Below, in pieces: positions 11,014-21,439 of a stretch of DNA of 64,000 nucleotides. A model generated the notes under the pieces. The model was not told the DNA's origin and did not search any database. It saw nothing but the letters and a program-made list of their open reading frames with translations. Source of the DNA: a virus; IMG/VR virus record IMGVR_UViG_3300027659_000017, positions 33,956 through 97,955 of that record; one strand, written 5' to 3'. Made by a program: the position numbers and the translations under genes. Every line of letters starts with the position of its first letter. Position 1 is the first letter of the stretch.

Positions 11014-14000
11014 TGGCAAAATATAGAATAACAAGTATTCCTCAATCATTACCACAAGCTCGTAAAGGAGGGTCATTAAAGTACAAGAAAGCAAAATCTG
11101 GTAAATTAAAAAATTTCTTCTTTGGTAATGAAGGTGATTATGATAATATTGCCATGGATATGTTCAATACGGATATGATGAATGGATCTCCTAGAACTGC
11201 TGCCGGTAATCAACCTATGGTAGAAGTAGAAGGTGCACCACAACCATCATACTGGAATATGCAGCAAGGATGTCCTCCTGGAAAATTCTCTTACAATGGT
11301 CAATGTTTTACAGAAGCCGAGTATGTAGAGTATTCTAAAAGAGAAATGGAAGAGTACGAAAGAAGTATGAACCAGAAGAAAGCTGCTAGTCAACAAAGAT
11401 TTGAAGGTATAGTTCAAGAAAACCAACAACGAGCACAAGAACAAAGTACTAGGTTAAATCAAGAAGAAACTGAAAGATACTATACTAATTTCAAAAACTC
11501 AAAGAAGTCTGATAAGATAGATCCATACATGTCCATTCCTAATTTGAATATGGATAGAATGGTGGATATGGTTGATCCAGAAGGTAATCCTGTTTTAGGG
11601 GAGGATGGTAAGCCACAGCAAGAAACTTTAGGAGATCAATTAAAGAAATCTTTTCTTATTAACGTTACAGAGAATGGATATACACAACTGTATCCAAAAG
11701 ATATTGTCCATGACAGAATCGTTAAGCATGGTTTTCAAGCCGATCAGTTTAAGAATATCTGGGGATTAGATCCTAAACAAGTTAAAGAACAACTTGGAGA
11801 TATAATGAAACTGGCTGATGAACAGTACACTAATACTGTTTTGAACAAGGTTGCTAAAACTGCTATAGAAGAAGGTAAGTCACCGGAAGAAGTAATCAAA
11901 TCTTTACCTACATCATGGGGAGGAAGTGAATTGACTAAATATATTAAGCCATCTCAAGAAGAGGTTGATAAAATCTATTCTGAATTTGTTAAACAAAGTT
12001 TAGAAGGTCTTCAAAAACAAATAGGTGTTAAGGAAGAGGATGGAATGCTGCGGTATGACAGAAGTAAAAAAGCAGATAAACCAAAACTTGATTTTGATTT
12101 TGAAAGTGATATCTATTTAAATGCATATGATGATGATGGTACTTTAACAGCACAAGAAGTAGATCCTGTAAAAGCATATGCTCAGAAGTGGATAGCTTCA
12201 GGAAAGACTGCTAAAGAAAGATATGAAAGACAAATGCAAGTTGATGCTATCAACCGTAAAGATTATTCAAAAACATATGATGAAGCAGTTAAAAATGATA
12301 AAACATTTAAAGAAACATTTAATATAGATGATATTAATTTAAATGCATCCGGAGAGGATATAAATAATATGCCTCCTTCAGATAGAATGCAAACACTTAA
12401 ACTTAATGAGACACGTAGACTTAATGAGATCAATCAAAGCAATTCTGAGAGAGCTGAAGAAAATATAGGAGATAATGCTGTACAAACTAAACGTACTGAA
12501 GATTTAATAAAACTTACAGGTTTTACAGATGACTTTAATAAATTTATGCAAGAACGGCAACGTTTAACTATGTATGGTGTATATAAAAATGCATTAACAG
12601 ATTCAGGAATATCCTATGCAGATAAAGCTAAAGTTCTACAACATCTCAATGACAACAAAGGTGACTTAGCATATAACTATTTGTTTGACAGAAGCCGTGA
12701 TGCTTCTGATCCCTTATCACAAAATAATTATAATTCTGAACTAGGTAGCTTAATGGGTGGAGAAGGTTATGGAAATCTTTTGACACAGCCAAAAATTCAA
12801 CAAGGAAAAGCTCCAGGTGCCGATATTGGTGTAGGTGCTAAAACATGGGATGTCTTAACCAATTGGGGTGATGCTGCTTATCATGGATTAAATGCTTTTA
12901 TAGGTAATAAAGATTTTAGTGATAACATGTGGAGTATTCCAGGTAAATCTTTAAATGAAGTAAAAGCTGATGAAGAAAGATTAGGTATAGATCTAAGAGG
13001 TAACGATCAATTTAATGCTTCACTTGTACCTGAACTTTTAAATAAGTTAAATCCTTTGCATGCAGTAGATGAAATCTATAGAGGTTATAAAAGAAATGGA
13101 CTTAAAGGAGCTTCATCTAAAGCAAGTAAAGCAGCATGGGATGCTACTGAAACTGCAGCAATGTTTATTCCAGGGGGTCAAGGAATTAAATTACTACGTC
13201 AAGCATCTCTATTAAACAATACTCTAAATAAAGGTAGTCTATTAAATAAAATTTCTAAAGGTTTTAATGGACTACAAAGAGGAATTAATAGTCTAGGTTT
13301 GCCTGGACAATATGTAACAAACTACTTTAACAAAAGTCTACCAGCATTTGCTTTTGATGCAGTAAGACCATATGGTGAATTTCATGAAGGTTTTGAAAAT
13401 TTAACAGAAGGAAAAACAACAGAAGGTTTAAAAAACTTGGGATGGGGAACACTTGGTATAACTCCATATATAAGTAAAATACCACGTATTGAATACCAAA
13501 CTCCATCAGGTAGAACATTTGGTATTGGTAATACAGGAACAACTTGGACTACTGCACAAAATGAAAAACAATTTGCAGACTTAATGAAATCTAGTACACT
13601 TGATGATTTAAAAAAAGTTTATTCAGAAGAAAATCAAATTGCAGAAGCTGAACAAGCACTTAATAATGGAACAGCATTTCCAAATTATACATTTACACAT
13701 CCGTTAAAAAGACAAGCTCAACTTTCTGATGATTTTCAAAATATGACTAATCAAGAATTTGCTTTCAAAAATTTAGGATTTGCTCCAAAACCAGGAGGAC
13801 CTTTTCAACTTGGAACTTTCAATAGCCCATTAAAATATTCAGGAAAACTCGGACAGTTACAATTTGGTACAGGAAAATTTTTTCCAGCTAAACTTCAGGG
13901 AATAGAATACAGACCTAATATACAGTATGATACTGCACCTATGACTATTGGTTTTAGAAATGGAGGTTCTATTCCTAAAGCTAATGTAGGTATGATTGTT

Positions 14001-17000
14001 AGTGGACTGCAAAGTTTAGGTAACCCTACAAAGATGAAAACTGGTGGAGCATTACCACCACCTAACTTAGGTAAGATAGTAAAGGTAGCAAACAGTTTAG
14101 CAATTCCTACAAAACAGATGGTAAAGTCGTTACCAAGTATGGGTAATCAACCTGGTTTAGAATGGTTACAAAGGTGGTATTCAAGTCCAGAGTTAGCAAC
14201 AAGAATTTCAAACACTATTGATCCATCTTCTGCTTTTGATCTTAAAAAACATAGTGTTTCTTTAGAAAAGTTAATGGCAGCACAGCCTAAAACATATTCT
14301 CAATTAGCAGCAAAAAACGGTTTACTACAAACTATTCCTTATTATATAGGGACAGGTGGTTTGTACTCAGGTGGTAATTTATATATCAATCGTCTTTTAT
14401 CTAAAGCAAATCAAGAGTCTTTTACAGCTCATGAAGGAACTCATTTATATGATGATCCAAGACATGCTGTAACCCAACCAACGGTAACACAAGAATGGAT
14501 AGGACCTGATGGACAGAGAAGAGTTCAATTTGATGAAAATTCACTTGTCCAAGATGATTATCATTTAGATGCAAATGGAAGACCTACCTTTTTTAATCAA
14601 AAAGAAACCGAAATGTTATTAAAACCTTTTGGTCTTTCTAAACCTCCTTTGTATCCAAACAAAATGGATCTTTTTGGTAATGATTATTTTAGAAGATACT
14701 ATACACATCCAGATGAAATTCATGCTAGAATGAACCAAGGTAGATTTATGCTTAATAAATCTCCAGAAGATCCTTTTACATTAGATGATTTTAATAAAGT
14801 ACAAACTTTAGAGGACTGGTTTGGAATGGGTAAACATATAACAGATAAAAATGCTTTTCTGGATTTGATGAATAAATTCTATGGAGTTGTCCCTGCTGCA
14901 ATAGTAGGTTCTCAACTACTAGATGAAGACACAGAACAAAGAAAAAAAGGAGGATCTACACCAAAAGCTAAAGCAAATCCACCAAGAGTATTGGGAAGAA
15001 CAGTTCAAAGTATTAGTAGTATGTTGAAACCTACTTCTCAATTTAGAACTACCATGAATGCATTAGAAAATTTTGGAAGTACTTTACCTACAAATATGTC
15101 TCTTTTGAATTCAGTTGCTAAACCATTCCAAGGTATTAATAATCCTGTCATGGATTTAAATGTACAAGGCTTACTGAAGTCTCCAACTGATTTGGGTGGT
15201 ACAGGAATAATAGGTTATGGAGATGACATACATAAAGGTGATCCATGGTATCAAATAGATCCTGCAGATTATGGAGGAAGTGAGACATGGAGACAAGAAG
15301 GAAGAACTGATGCTGAAGGATCTATAGAAAGATATCTTGGTAATCTAAAACCATATGGACCGGATGCATTTAATAATATAGGAAACTTTGATTTTGAGAT
15401 AGGATCAGATGGATGGAAAGCAAGAAATGCAATGATGGGAATGGCCAGTCCACTGTACCAACCTCAGAAAACTCTAGGCACAGGAGATTTTTATACATTT
15501 GATGAGTTCAGTAATTTAGTTCAAAAACAAACACAGTATTTAAATGATAGAGCTGCTTTTGATGAAATGTATCCTGAAGACCCAGGTATGAGAATGTGGA
15601 ATGCTTTACGTGGTGATACACAAAGAGATGAAATGTTTGCTAATTTATTTCCCAATTCTGGTATACAAAACTTTAAACAAAAGTTTTATACTCCAGAACT
15701 TTTAGATCTTATGAAAAAAACAGATCGAGATGAAAAAGGTAGAAATTTATATGATCAATTGGTAAGTAATACAAACATGGGTGATAATAAAATGTTAAAC
15801 ATGAGGTCTTTAAATAGTGTAACAAAAGGAGAAGATACTTTACCTTCTACATACAAAGACTTAGTTGAGTACTTAAAACCTGATAGTTATTTATATACGG
15901 CTCCAGCTAAAGAGGTTGTTGGTGAAATGAGAGGAAGTCTTGGACTAAAATTAGAAGACATTAATAATGCTACACCAGAGCAACTTGAAAAATGGAAACA
16001 AGAAATTATTAAAAAAATGTATGAACAAGCTAAAGAAAGATGGGACAAAGATTCAACTATTCCTTTATCTGGTTATGATGCATATGAAAAATTCTTTAGT
16101 AGGTCAGGTTCTAAGAATAAACTTGGAGGAGCTATACCAAAAGCACGACTGGGGTTAAGTGTAATTGGAAAGAATGTAAATAACATAGAAAACATTCTTA
16201 ATGGTACAGCTAAATCAACAAATCTATTAAGACTAGTTGATAGAGCTATTACTCCGGTTGGTTATGGAATAGTTGGAAAAATGTTAGCATCTCCATTTAC
16301 TTATATTAAACCTTATGTGCCGCAAACTTATGGTCTTAAGAATAGATATGATGCATGGAATCTATATAATCAAATACAACCAAAATATGGAGGCCTGAGT
16401 CTTAATGAAGATGGTACAGTTGCGGTAAAAAACTTTGATATTTCAAAACCTATATTAGATCAAATAAGAAATTCAGAAAGAAACTCTTTTGAAACTGAAG
16501 AATTCAATAAGATGAATGGACATTTGGCAATTAACTTTGGTGGTGTTCATGGAAATGGTCTTGTAGCTAAAGGAGTTGATGATACTGGAAGACAGTATAT
16601 GGATTTTACTGATACATGGGATTTACACCCTTTACAAAGATTTGGTAATTTGTTACCCAAGCCAATAAGAAATATTGAAGTTGGTCAAGTAACAGGTGGT
16701 AAACCTTTTGATCTTCGTAATAGAATTTACTTTGATGGAGAAGGAAATTATTTTAATCAAGATGGTACTCCATTAATTACATATAGTAAAGAAGTACCAG
16801 GATTTGACTATACAAATGGAGCATTACAGGTACAGCAAAATGCATCAACAAGAAATATAAAAGAAATTGAATTACCAGATAATAAAAATGTTGAGTTTGT
16901 TGCAAGTTCAGGTGTACCTGAAAATGAATTTCAACAAGTAAATGAAGAATTTAATGATGCTTATCACCAGTCTAATTTAAACAAATTAGCTACAATAGGT

Positions 17001-17264
17001 ATTGGTTTGGGAATAGGTGGTATTAATTCATTTATTGATTATCAAAATAACAAACCTATGCTAATGATTGATGTAAGAACTGGTAAGGTTGTTACTGTTA
17101 CAAAAGCTGAGATGGAAGCAAACCCAGGTAGATACATTAGTACCAAAAATCTAAAACGTGGTGGTGCTATTTCCAAAAAGAAAACAGGTGGTGTAGTAAC
17201 TGAGCTCACTAAAAAAGAAATAGAGCAATATGTTAAAGATGGCTATATCATTGAAGATTACTAA
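11013..17264 (+). CDS. Modular giant virion-type protein with zincin (HEGTH) module
   Basis: I place the start at the ATG at 11013, which overlaps the previous TGA (TGATG); a GTG at 11010 is also in frame. That gives 2083 aa. The N-terminus (MAKYRITSIPQSLPQARKGG) belongs to a tag shared with the next proteins. A Cys pair (C87, C98) sits in a CPPGKFSYNGQC stretch. The first ~900 residues are helical and charged. Hydrophobic, Gly-rich stretches follow, then K-x-G-G/NGGS junctions near 983-1016, 1310, 1703 and 2048. Between the first two lies a clear zincin module with HEGTH at about 1140-1144 and a downstream THPDEIHARM that could supply the third metal ligand. Residues about 1835-1912 hold another copy of the recurring DTWDLHP...GGKPF module. 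A possible membrane segment (LATIGIGLGIGGI) lies near nt 16990-17030. The C-terminus, EIEQYVKDGYIIEDY, matches a motif in its neighbours. Probably packaged in the virion; this is inferred from context. Confidence 0.75.
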   Translation: MAKYRITSIPQSLPQARKGGSLKYKKAKSGKLKNFFFGNEGDYDNIAMDMFNTDMMNGSPRTAAGNQPMVEVEGAPQPSYWNMQQGCPPGKFSYNGQCFTEAEYVEYSKREMEEYERSMNQKKAASQQRFEGIVQENQQRAQEQSTRLNQEETERYYTNFKNSKKSDKIDPYMSIPNLNMDRMVDMVDPEGNPVLGEDGKPQQETLGDQLKKSFLINVTENGYTQLYPKDIVHDRIVKHGFQADQFKNIWGLDPKQVKEQLGDIMKLADEQYTNTVLNKVAKTAIEEGKSPEEVIKSLPTSWGGSELTKYIKPSQEEVDKIYSEFVKQSLEGLQKQIGVKEEDGMLRYDRSKKADKPKLDFDFESDIYLNAYDDDGTLTAQEVDPVKAYAQKWIASGKTAKERYERQMQVDAINRKDYSKTYDEAVKNDKTFKETFNIDDINLNASGEDINNMPPSDRMQTLKLNETRRLNEINQSNSERAEENIGDNAVQTKRTEDLIKLTGFTDDFNKFMQERQRLTMYGVYKNALTDSGISYADKAKVLQHLNDNKGDLAYNYLFDRSRDASDPLSQNNYNSELGSLMGGEGYGNLLTQPKIQQGKAPGADIGVGAKTWDVLTNWGDAAYHGLNAFIGNKDFSDNMWSIPGKSLNEVKADEERLGIDLRGNDQFNASLVPELLNKLNPLHAVDEIYRGYKRNGLKGASSKASKAAWDATETAAMFIPGGQGIKLLRQASLLNNTLNKGSLLNKISKGFNGLQRGINSLGLPGQYVTNYFNKSLPAFAFDAVRPYGEFHEGFENLTEGKTTEGLKNLGWGTLGITPYISKIPRIEYQTPSGRTFGIGNTGTTWTTAQNEKQFADLMKSSTLDDLKKVYSEENQIAEAEQALNNGTAFPNYTFTHPLKRQAQLSDDFQNMTNQEFAFKNLGFAPKPGGPFQLGTFNSPLKYSGKLGQLQFGTGKFFPAKLQGIEYRPNIQYDTAPMTIGFRNGGSIPKANVGMIVSGLQSLGNPTKMKTGGALPPPNLGKIVKVANSLAIPTKQMVKSLPSMGNQPGLEWLQRWYSSPELATRISNTIDPSSAFDLKKHSVSLEKLMAAQPKTYSQLAAKNGLLQTIPYYIGTGGLYSGGNLYINRLLSKANQESFTAHEGTHLYDDPRHAVTQPTVTQEWIGPDGQRRVQFDENSLVQDDYHLDANGRPTFFNQKETEMLLKPFGLSKPPLYPNKMDLFGNDYFRRYYTHPDEIHARMNQGRFMLNKSPEDPFTLDDFNKVQTLEDWFGMGKHITDKNAFLDLMNKFYGVVPAAIVGSQLLDEDTEQRKKGGSTPKAKANPPRVLGRTVQSISSMLKPTSQFRTTMNALENFGSTLPTNMSLLNSVAKPFQGINNPVMDLNVQGLLKSPTDLGGTGIIGYGDDIHKGDPWYQIDPADYGGSETWRQEGRTDAEGSIERYLGNLKPYGPDAFNNIGNFDFEIGSDGWKARNAMMGMASPLYQPQKTLGTGDFYTFDEFSNLVQKQTQYLNDRAAFDEMYPEDPGMRMWNALRGDTQRDEMFANLFPNSGIQNFKQKFYTPELLDLMKKTDRDEKGRNLYDQLVSNTNMGDNKMLNMRSLNSVTKGEDTLPSTYKDLVEYLKPDSYLYTAPAKEVVGEMRGSLGLKLEDINNATPEQLEKWKQEIIKKMYEQAKERWDKDSTIPLSGYDAYEKFFSRSGSKNKLGGAIPKARLGLSVIGKNVNNIENILNGTAKSTNLLRLVDRAITPVGYGIVGKMLASPFTYIKPYVPQTYGLKNRYDAWNLYNQIQPKYGGLSLNEDGTVAVKNFDISKPILDQIRNSERNSFETEEFNKMNGHLAINFGGVHGNGLVAKGVDDTGRQYMDFTDTWDLHPLQRFGNLLPKPIRNIEVGQVTGGKPFDLRNRIYFDGEGNYFNQDGTPLITYSKEVPGFDYTNGALQVQQNASTRNIKEIELPDNKNVEFVASSGVPENEFQQVNEEFNDAYHQSNLNKLATIGIGLGIGGINSFIDYQNNKPMLMIDVRTGKVVTVTKAEMEANPGRYISTKNLKRGGAISKKKTGGVVTELTKKEIEQYVKDGYIIEDY

Positions 17265-17321
17265 ACTTTATAAGTTTATCCATTAAATTAAATTTTAGTA
17301 TATTTATATATATAAGAAAAT
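17262..17321 (+). promoter_or_regulatory. Intergenic hairpin plus AAATTTTAGTA element
   Basis: One of only two gaps over 50 bp in the left arm. A short inverted repeat, AAACTT-TAT-AAGTTT, spans 17263-17277 and overlaps the TAA stop. After 12 nt comes AAATTTTAGTA (17290-17300), 21 nt before the ATG at 17322. The same arrangement with the same spacing recurs at 24882-24939. No U-tract of terminator quality follows the hairpin. It could be a promoter, an RNA-processing site or a translation-control element; the sequence does not decide which. Confidence 0.45.
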
Positions 17322-20300
17322 ATGAAGAAGCAAGTAAGGATTAGAAAAGCCCTTCCAGGAGAGACCCCGGGTTACTATAACAAGACTGCTAAGTTTTTAA
17401 AAAAGGCAGCCATGGGTATGGAAGTTTCTACTACACGTACAGATCCGGCTAGAATAAATCAAATATATGATCATGTATATATCTCCTTAAAGAATGATGG
17501 AGATGCAGATACATTATATTACCAACTACTTAATCAGTATGCATTAGATAACAATACAGCATCAATGCTTATTGATTCTGCTATGGCTAAACTTGCTGAT
17601 GAAGGATATGTTGATCCTGATACTGTTAAAACTGAAGATACAGAAGGAGCAGAAGGACAACCACAGGATCCTCAGAAAAAAGCAAATGAAGATGCAGAAA
17701 GAGCAGCTTCAGATGCTGAACAAGAAGAGTTGGCAATGTCCAATGATATTTATGCTGAGGATGAGGAAAGAATGAATGATACCTCACACTTAGAGACTGA
17801 ACAAGCCCAACAAGAACAAGGTTTTAAAACAGGTGGTTATTATGATGAAGGTGGTGAAAGTGAGGAAGATGATTCTCAGTATGTTGATCCTGAGCAAGCA
17901 GCATTAGATCAATACTACTATCCGGGTACTCAGATGCAGAGACCTTTCTCTATGGAAGAGTTACTAGCTAACACACCAGGGGTGCAGAATAATGAGATTC
18001 CAGACATACGTTATTACATGCCTGACTATAATCCTGTGTCTAGTTATTATCAAGCAGAAGATTACTTACCTACAGGAGCAGAGGGAGGAGTCACTCCTCC
18101 AATAAAAAATCTTTTTTCTGGATTAGGTTCTAAACTTACATTACCTATTATTCCAACAGGTAACCCATTAACAAACCTTTCAGCAGCTCGTAAGATAATT
18201 TCTCCTTTTACATTACTTGGAGAAGGTATGACAAGATTGCCATATCTAGGAGCTAAGTTTACACCAAAACTAACAACTCCATTTACTCAGAATAGAACTG
18301 AGTTATGGAATGTTCTTAACGGTGCTACCCCTAAATTAGGAACATTCAGTCAGAATGGTACTATGATTGGTGGAGCTGATGGAAGTTTGCAAGCAGATAG
18401 ATTGTTATTGTATCAGGATGACGTTAAGAAAATAACCGAGAAATTAAAATATGGTGAGAATAACTTTACATTAGGTGACATATATCCTACTGCTGAACAA
18501 GATGGTTTAGTTAGTGGTATATATCCAATGGAAACAAAAATCATTGGTGGAGTAGATGACAATGGTAATCAGTTTTTTGAACTCAAGCATGGATTTGGAC
18601 CAAATCAAAAGTTACCTTTTGGAACAACTTCTACTAAAGCTAAAGAAGTTACATTTAAGAATAGGTTCTATTATAACACAGATCCTGAAACTGGTGGTCT
18701 TAAGATTTTTGATCCTCTTGGTAATGAGTTAATGGCAGGTGTACAAACTAAGTCACATGTTAATAGAGGAGTATTACCTTCTTGGCTTAGTGCAAACCGT
18801 GATGTTGTAGGAAGAGACATGAACTTAAGTGGAGAAGGTACACCATTTCCTAGTTATTTTGATTCAGTTGGAAAATTTGGACGAACAAATAATATAACAG
18901 GACTTCCTCCACTTACATGGAATGATCTCAGCACTAGAGGAAAAATTGGTAGAGGTATTGAAACATTTGCAACTACCGGTCTAAATCAATTCTTTAGAAC
19001 AGGTGCAAAGAACATACAGCAAGTAGACTATCCTGTATATGGATATGCAAATGCTGCATTGGGTCCAAACATTCAGAACCCGGCATCTATTCCTTTTTCT
19101 CAAACAGCATCTGATATTAAGAATGCTATTAACTACAAGTACAGATTAGGATTAAAAACAGCATTGTATGCTGGTATTCCATCTTATTTAGGCTATCAGA
19201 TATATGACTCATTTGCAAATCCATGTCAATGTGATGATGCTAATGAACCTAACTTCATGGCCAAGGATACATTTGGTAAATGTCCATGTGGTACAGATGT
19301 GGGACCAACAAGAGTCTTAGATCCAGAAGCTATACCGGTAGAAGAAAATACTGTAGAACCAAGTGACTTGGAAAGACCTGATAGTATTCAATTCTTAGAA
19401 GGCCAACATCCATCTGACTATAATTACTACAGATACAATGATTCAAATATTGTTAATCCAAATATTCAAAATGAAGCTATAGGAGATGACTTTAAGAAAG
19501 GTGGTGTAACTAAGAACAGATTCATTAAGAAAATGGTTGAGATGTATGCCGAAGGTGGTGATACTGATTTAGGACTATTTGGTCAAGGTAAACGTACAGA
19601 TACCTTAACTGATGATGTTACAAATAGAAAGACTTCTTTCTTAAATACATTAAAGAATAATTCAAACAAAGCAGTATCTGCAGATATCTATAAAAATGCC
19701 CAAGGAAATCCACAGGTTCTAAACATGTTGATGAAAGATGGTCCTAAAGAAAATCTTGCAGAAGATGCATTTGAAACAAATAAGTTAAGCACTGATCCTA
19801 CTGCAGCATATGGGGGATTCATTGATATGGATTCTGATGATCCTCTTACAAAATTTATTTATGGAGGAGATGAGACTGAGTACTATGAGCCATATGGATT
19901 AACTCAAGCAAGAGATGGTATTACTATTCAGAATAGAGCAGGAGATCTAAGAGGTGTGCAAGGTCAAATGGACTTTGATGAATGGTCTCAAGGAGAACAA
20001 GAAGATTGGGAAGCTGCAAATCCAGGTGAAGATTTTGAAGCATGGAGAAGCAGTCCAGAAGCACAGGATTCATATATTAATTACATTAATTTTTATAATG
20101 ATTCTTTGGATGAGTACTTTAATGAGGGTCAGAGAACAAGAACATTTGATCCTAATGCACCTGGTGTAGTGTCTGATACTTTTAATCCTTGTGGTCCGGG
20201 TACAGTTTGGAGTAAAACATACCAAACATGTGTCCCAAAAGCTACAATAAATCCCATCCCTACACCAGTAAGAATGCCTCAAGGTTTATTCAGAACACTA

Positions 20301-21431
20301 GCTCCTTGGAATCCAGCATTAACTGCAGCTGGATCATGGGTAAAACAAAAAGGTACTCCATACTATATCAATGATGGTCAATCATACAATGGTCTAATGC
20401 CTTCAACACCTGTAGCTAGTTATACTACCAAAGCAGGTAGAAATGGTGAACGTAAGAAATGGCTTGATATCTATGAAGTAGATGGTGATGGTACAGGTAC
20501 TGAAGTTCCTATGGAAGATTTAAGTCAGTTTGAACAGATGATGAGACATCGTCCTAATAAAGCTGGTAAGAAACCTAGCCGTAAAGAATATCTTAACTCA
20601 AAGTTGAGAGAAGATTCTTGGAACAATGAAAATTGGGATCAATTATCTGAAAGAGATAAGAGAGCAGCTAGAAATACCTACACATTTGAAAATGAAGATG
20701 AGAGAAACTTGTGGGATAATATAAGATATAGAGCTCAAGGAACTAGATATAGTGAATCTGGTAGAACCAAAAAAGTAAAAGAAAGAAGATTGGGTGGTGA
20801 AAGTGAATCCACTAATGGCTTTGGTAACAGTTCTAATTCATCTGTACTAGACCCATTCTCTGCATCAGGAAATCTATCTGCAAATCAGTCTCAAGCAAAT
20901 TCATTAGGTCAGCCCCCTATTAATTATAACCCTATGGGAGATAATCCTTTTTCTTTTGATAAAGAACAAGGACATACCCTAGGTAAATCTGAAAATGCTG
21001 GAGATAAAAAATATGTAGGTGTTGAACGGAAACGAAAGGATATCTACAATCTTGACCCTGAAGGTATGATCAATGTTGGTAATAATGCTGCCAGAGGTGT
21101 ATTAGGTGCCTGGGATAGAATAAAGAATGCAAAGATTGAGTTCAATAACACTCTAGACATCACAGATCCGTATAATAACTATGCATCATCTTATGATATT
21201 AGAAAAGGAAACTGGAATGACACTGGACATAAAGCAGGTTCATTGAATTATGATCAAAAAGGTTCTGATAGAAATAGTCAATCAACCTTTGGTAGTGGTA
21301 AAAGATATGGTGGTTATATGGCCTATGGTGGTTATACTGAACCAGGATATGAAGATGACGAAGAAGTTTACATGACTCCAGAAGAACTAGAACAATTCTT
21401 AGCAGCAGGAGGACAAGTTGAATATTTATAA
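17322..21431 (+). CDS. Modular virion-type protein with Cys motifs and recurring module
   Basis: A 1369-aa protein. The N-terminus MKKQVRIRKALPGETPG carries the same kind of tag as its neighbours, followed by a helical segment and then an acidic E/D/Q-rich linker (about 105-190). Residues about 406-460 look like a degenerate copy of the recurring module in the two preceding proteins (a GVDDNGNQFF strand, an HGFGP turn, then a KNRFYYNTD strand in place of the usual GKPF..RN). A hydrophobic stretch (ALYAGIPSYLGYQIYDSF) lies just before a CQCDD....PNF....GKCPC motif starting at C635, which is shared with the next protein. A second Cys pair (C957, C970) matches those of the two upstream proteins. 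The C-terminus, TPEELEQFLAAGGQVEYL, resembles the tail of the upstream gene. It is the first gene after the hairpin element, so it may start a transcript. Function unknown; virion component inferred from neighbours. Confidence 0.65.
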   Translation: MKKQVRIRKALPGETPGYYNKTAKFLKKAAMGMEVSTTRTDPARINQIYDHVYISLKNDGDADTLYYQLLNQYALDNNTASMLIDSAMAKLADEGYVDPDTVKTEDTEGAEGQPQDPQKKANEDAERAASDAEQEELAMSNDIYAEDEERMNDTSHLETEQAQQEQGFKTGGYYDEGGESEEDDSQYVDPEQAALDQYYYPGTQMQRPFSMEELLANTPGVQNNEIPDIRYYMPDYNPVSSYYQAEDYLPTGAEGGVTPPIKNLFSGLGSKLTLPIIPTGNPLTNLSAARKIISPFTLLGEGMTRLPYLGAKFTPKLTTPFTQNRTELWNVLNGATPKLGTFSQNGTMIGGADGSLQADRLLLYQDDVKKITEKLKYGENNFTLGDIYPTAEQDGLVSGIYPMETKIIGGVDDNGNQFFELKHGFGPNQKLPFGTTSTKAKEVTFKNRFYYNTDPETGGLKIFDPLGNELMAGVQTKSHVNRGVLPSWLSANRDVVGRDMNLSGEGTPFPSYFDSVGKFGRTNNITGLPPLTWNDLSTRGKIGRGIETFATTGLNQFFRTGAKNIQQVDYPVYGYANAALGPNIQNPASIPFSQTASDIKNAINYKYRLGLKTALYAGIPSYLGYQIYDSFANPCQCDDANEPNFMAKDTFGKCPCGTDVGPTRVLDPEAIPVEENTVEPSDLERPDSIQFLEGQHPSDYNYYRYNDSNIVNPNIQNEAIGDDFKKGGVTKNRFIKKMVEMYAEGGDTDLGLFGQGKRTDTLTDDVTNRKTSFLNTLKNNSNKAVSADIYKNAQGNPQVLNMLMKDGPKENLAEDAFETNKLSTDPTAAYGGFIDMDSDDPLTKFIYGGDETEYYEPYGLTQARDGITIQNRAGDLRGVQGQMDFDEWSQGEQEDWEAANPGEDFEAWRSSPEAQDSYINYINFYNDSLDEYFNEGQRTRTFDPNAPGVVSDTFNPCGPGTVWSKTYQTCVPKATINPIPTPVRMPQGLFRTLAPWNPALTAAGSWVKQKGTPYYINDGQSYNGLMPSTPVASYTTKAGRNGERKKWLDIYEVDGDGTGTEVPMEDLSQFEQMMRHRPNKAGKKPSRKEYLNSKLREDSWNNENWDQLSERDKRAARNTYTFENEDERNLWDNIRYRAQGTRYSESGRTKKVKERRLGGESESTNGFGNSSNSSVLDPFSASGNLSANQSQANSLGQPPINYNPMGDNPFSFDKEQGHTLGKSENAGDKKYVGVERKRKDIYNLDPEGMINVGNNAARGVLGAWDRIKNAKIEFNNTLDITDPYNNYASSYDIRKGNWNDTGHKAGSLNYDQKGSDRNSQSTFGSGKRYGGYMAYGGYTEPGYEDDEEVYMTPEELEQFLAAGGQVEYL

Positions 21432-21439
21432 GCAAACCA

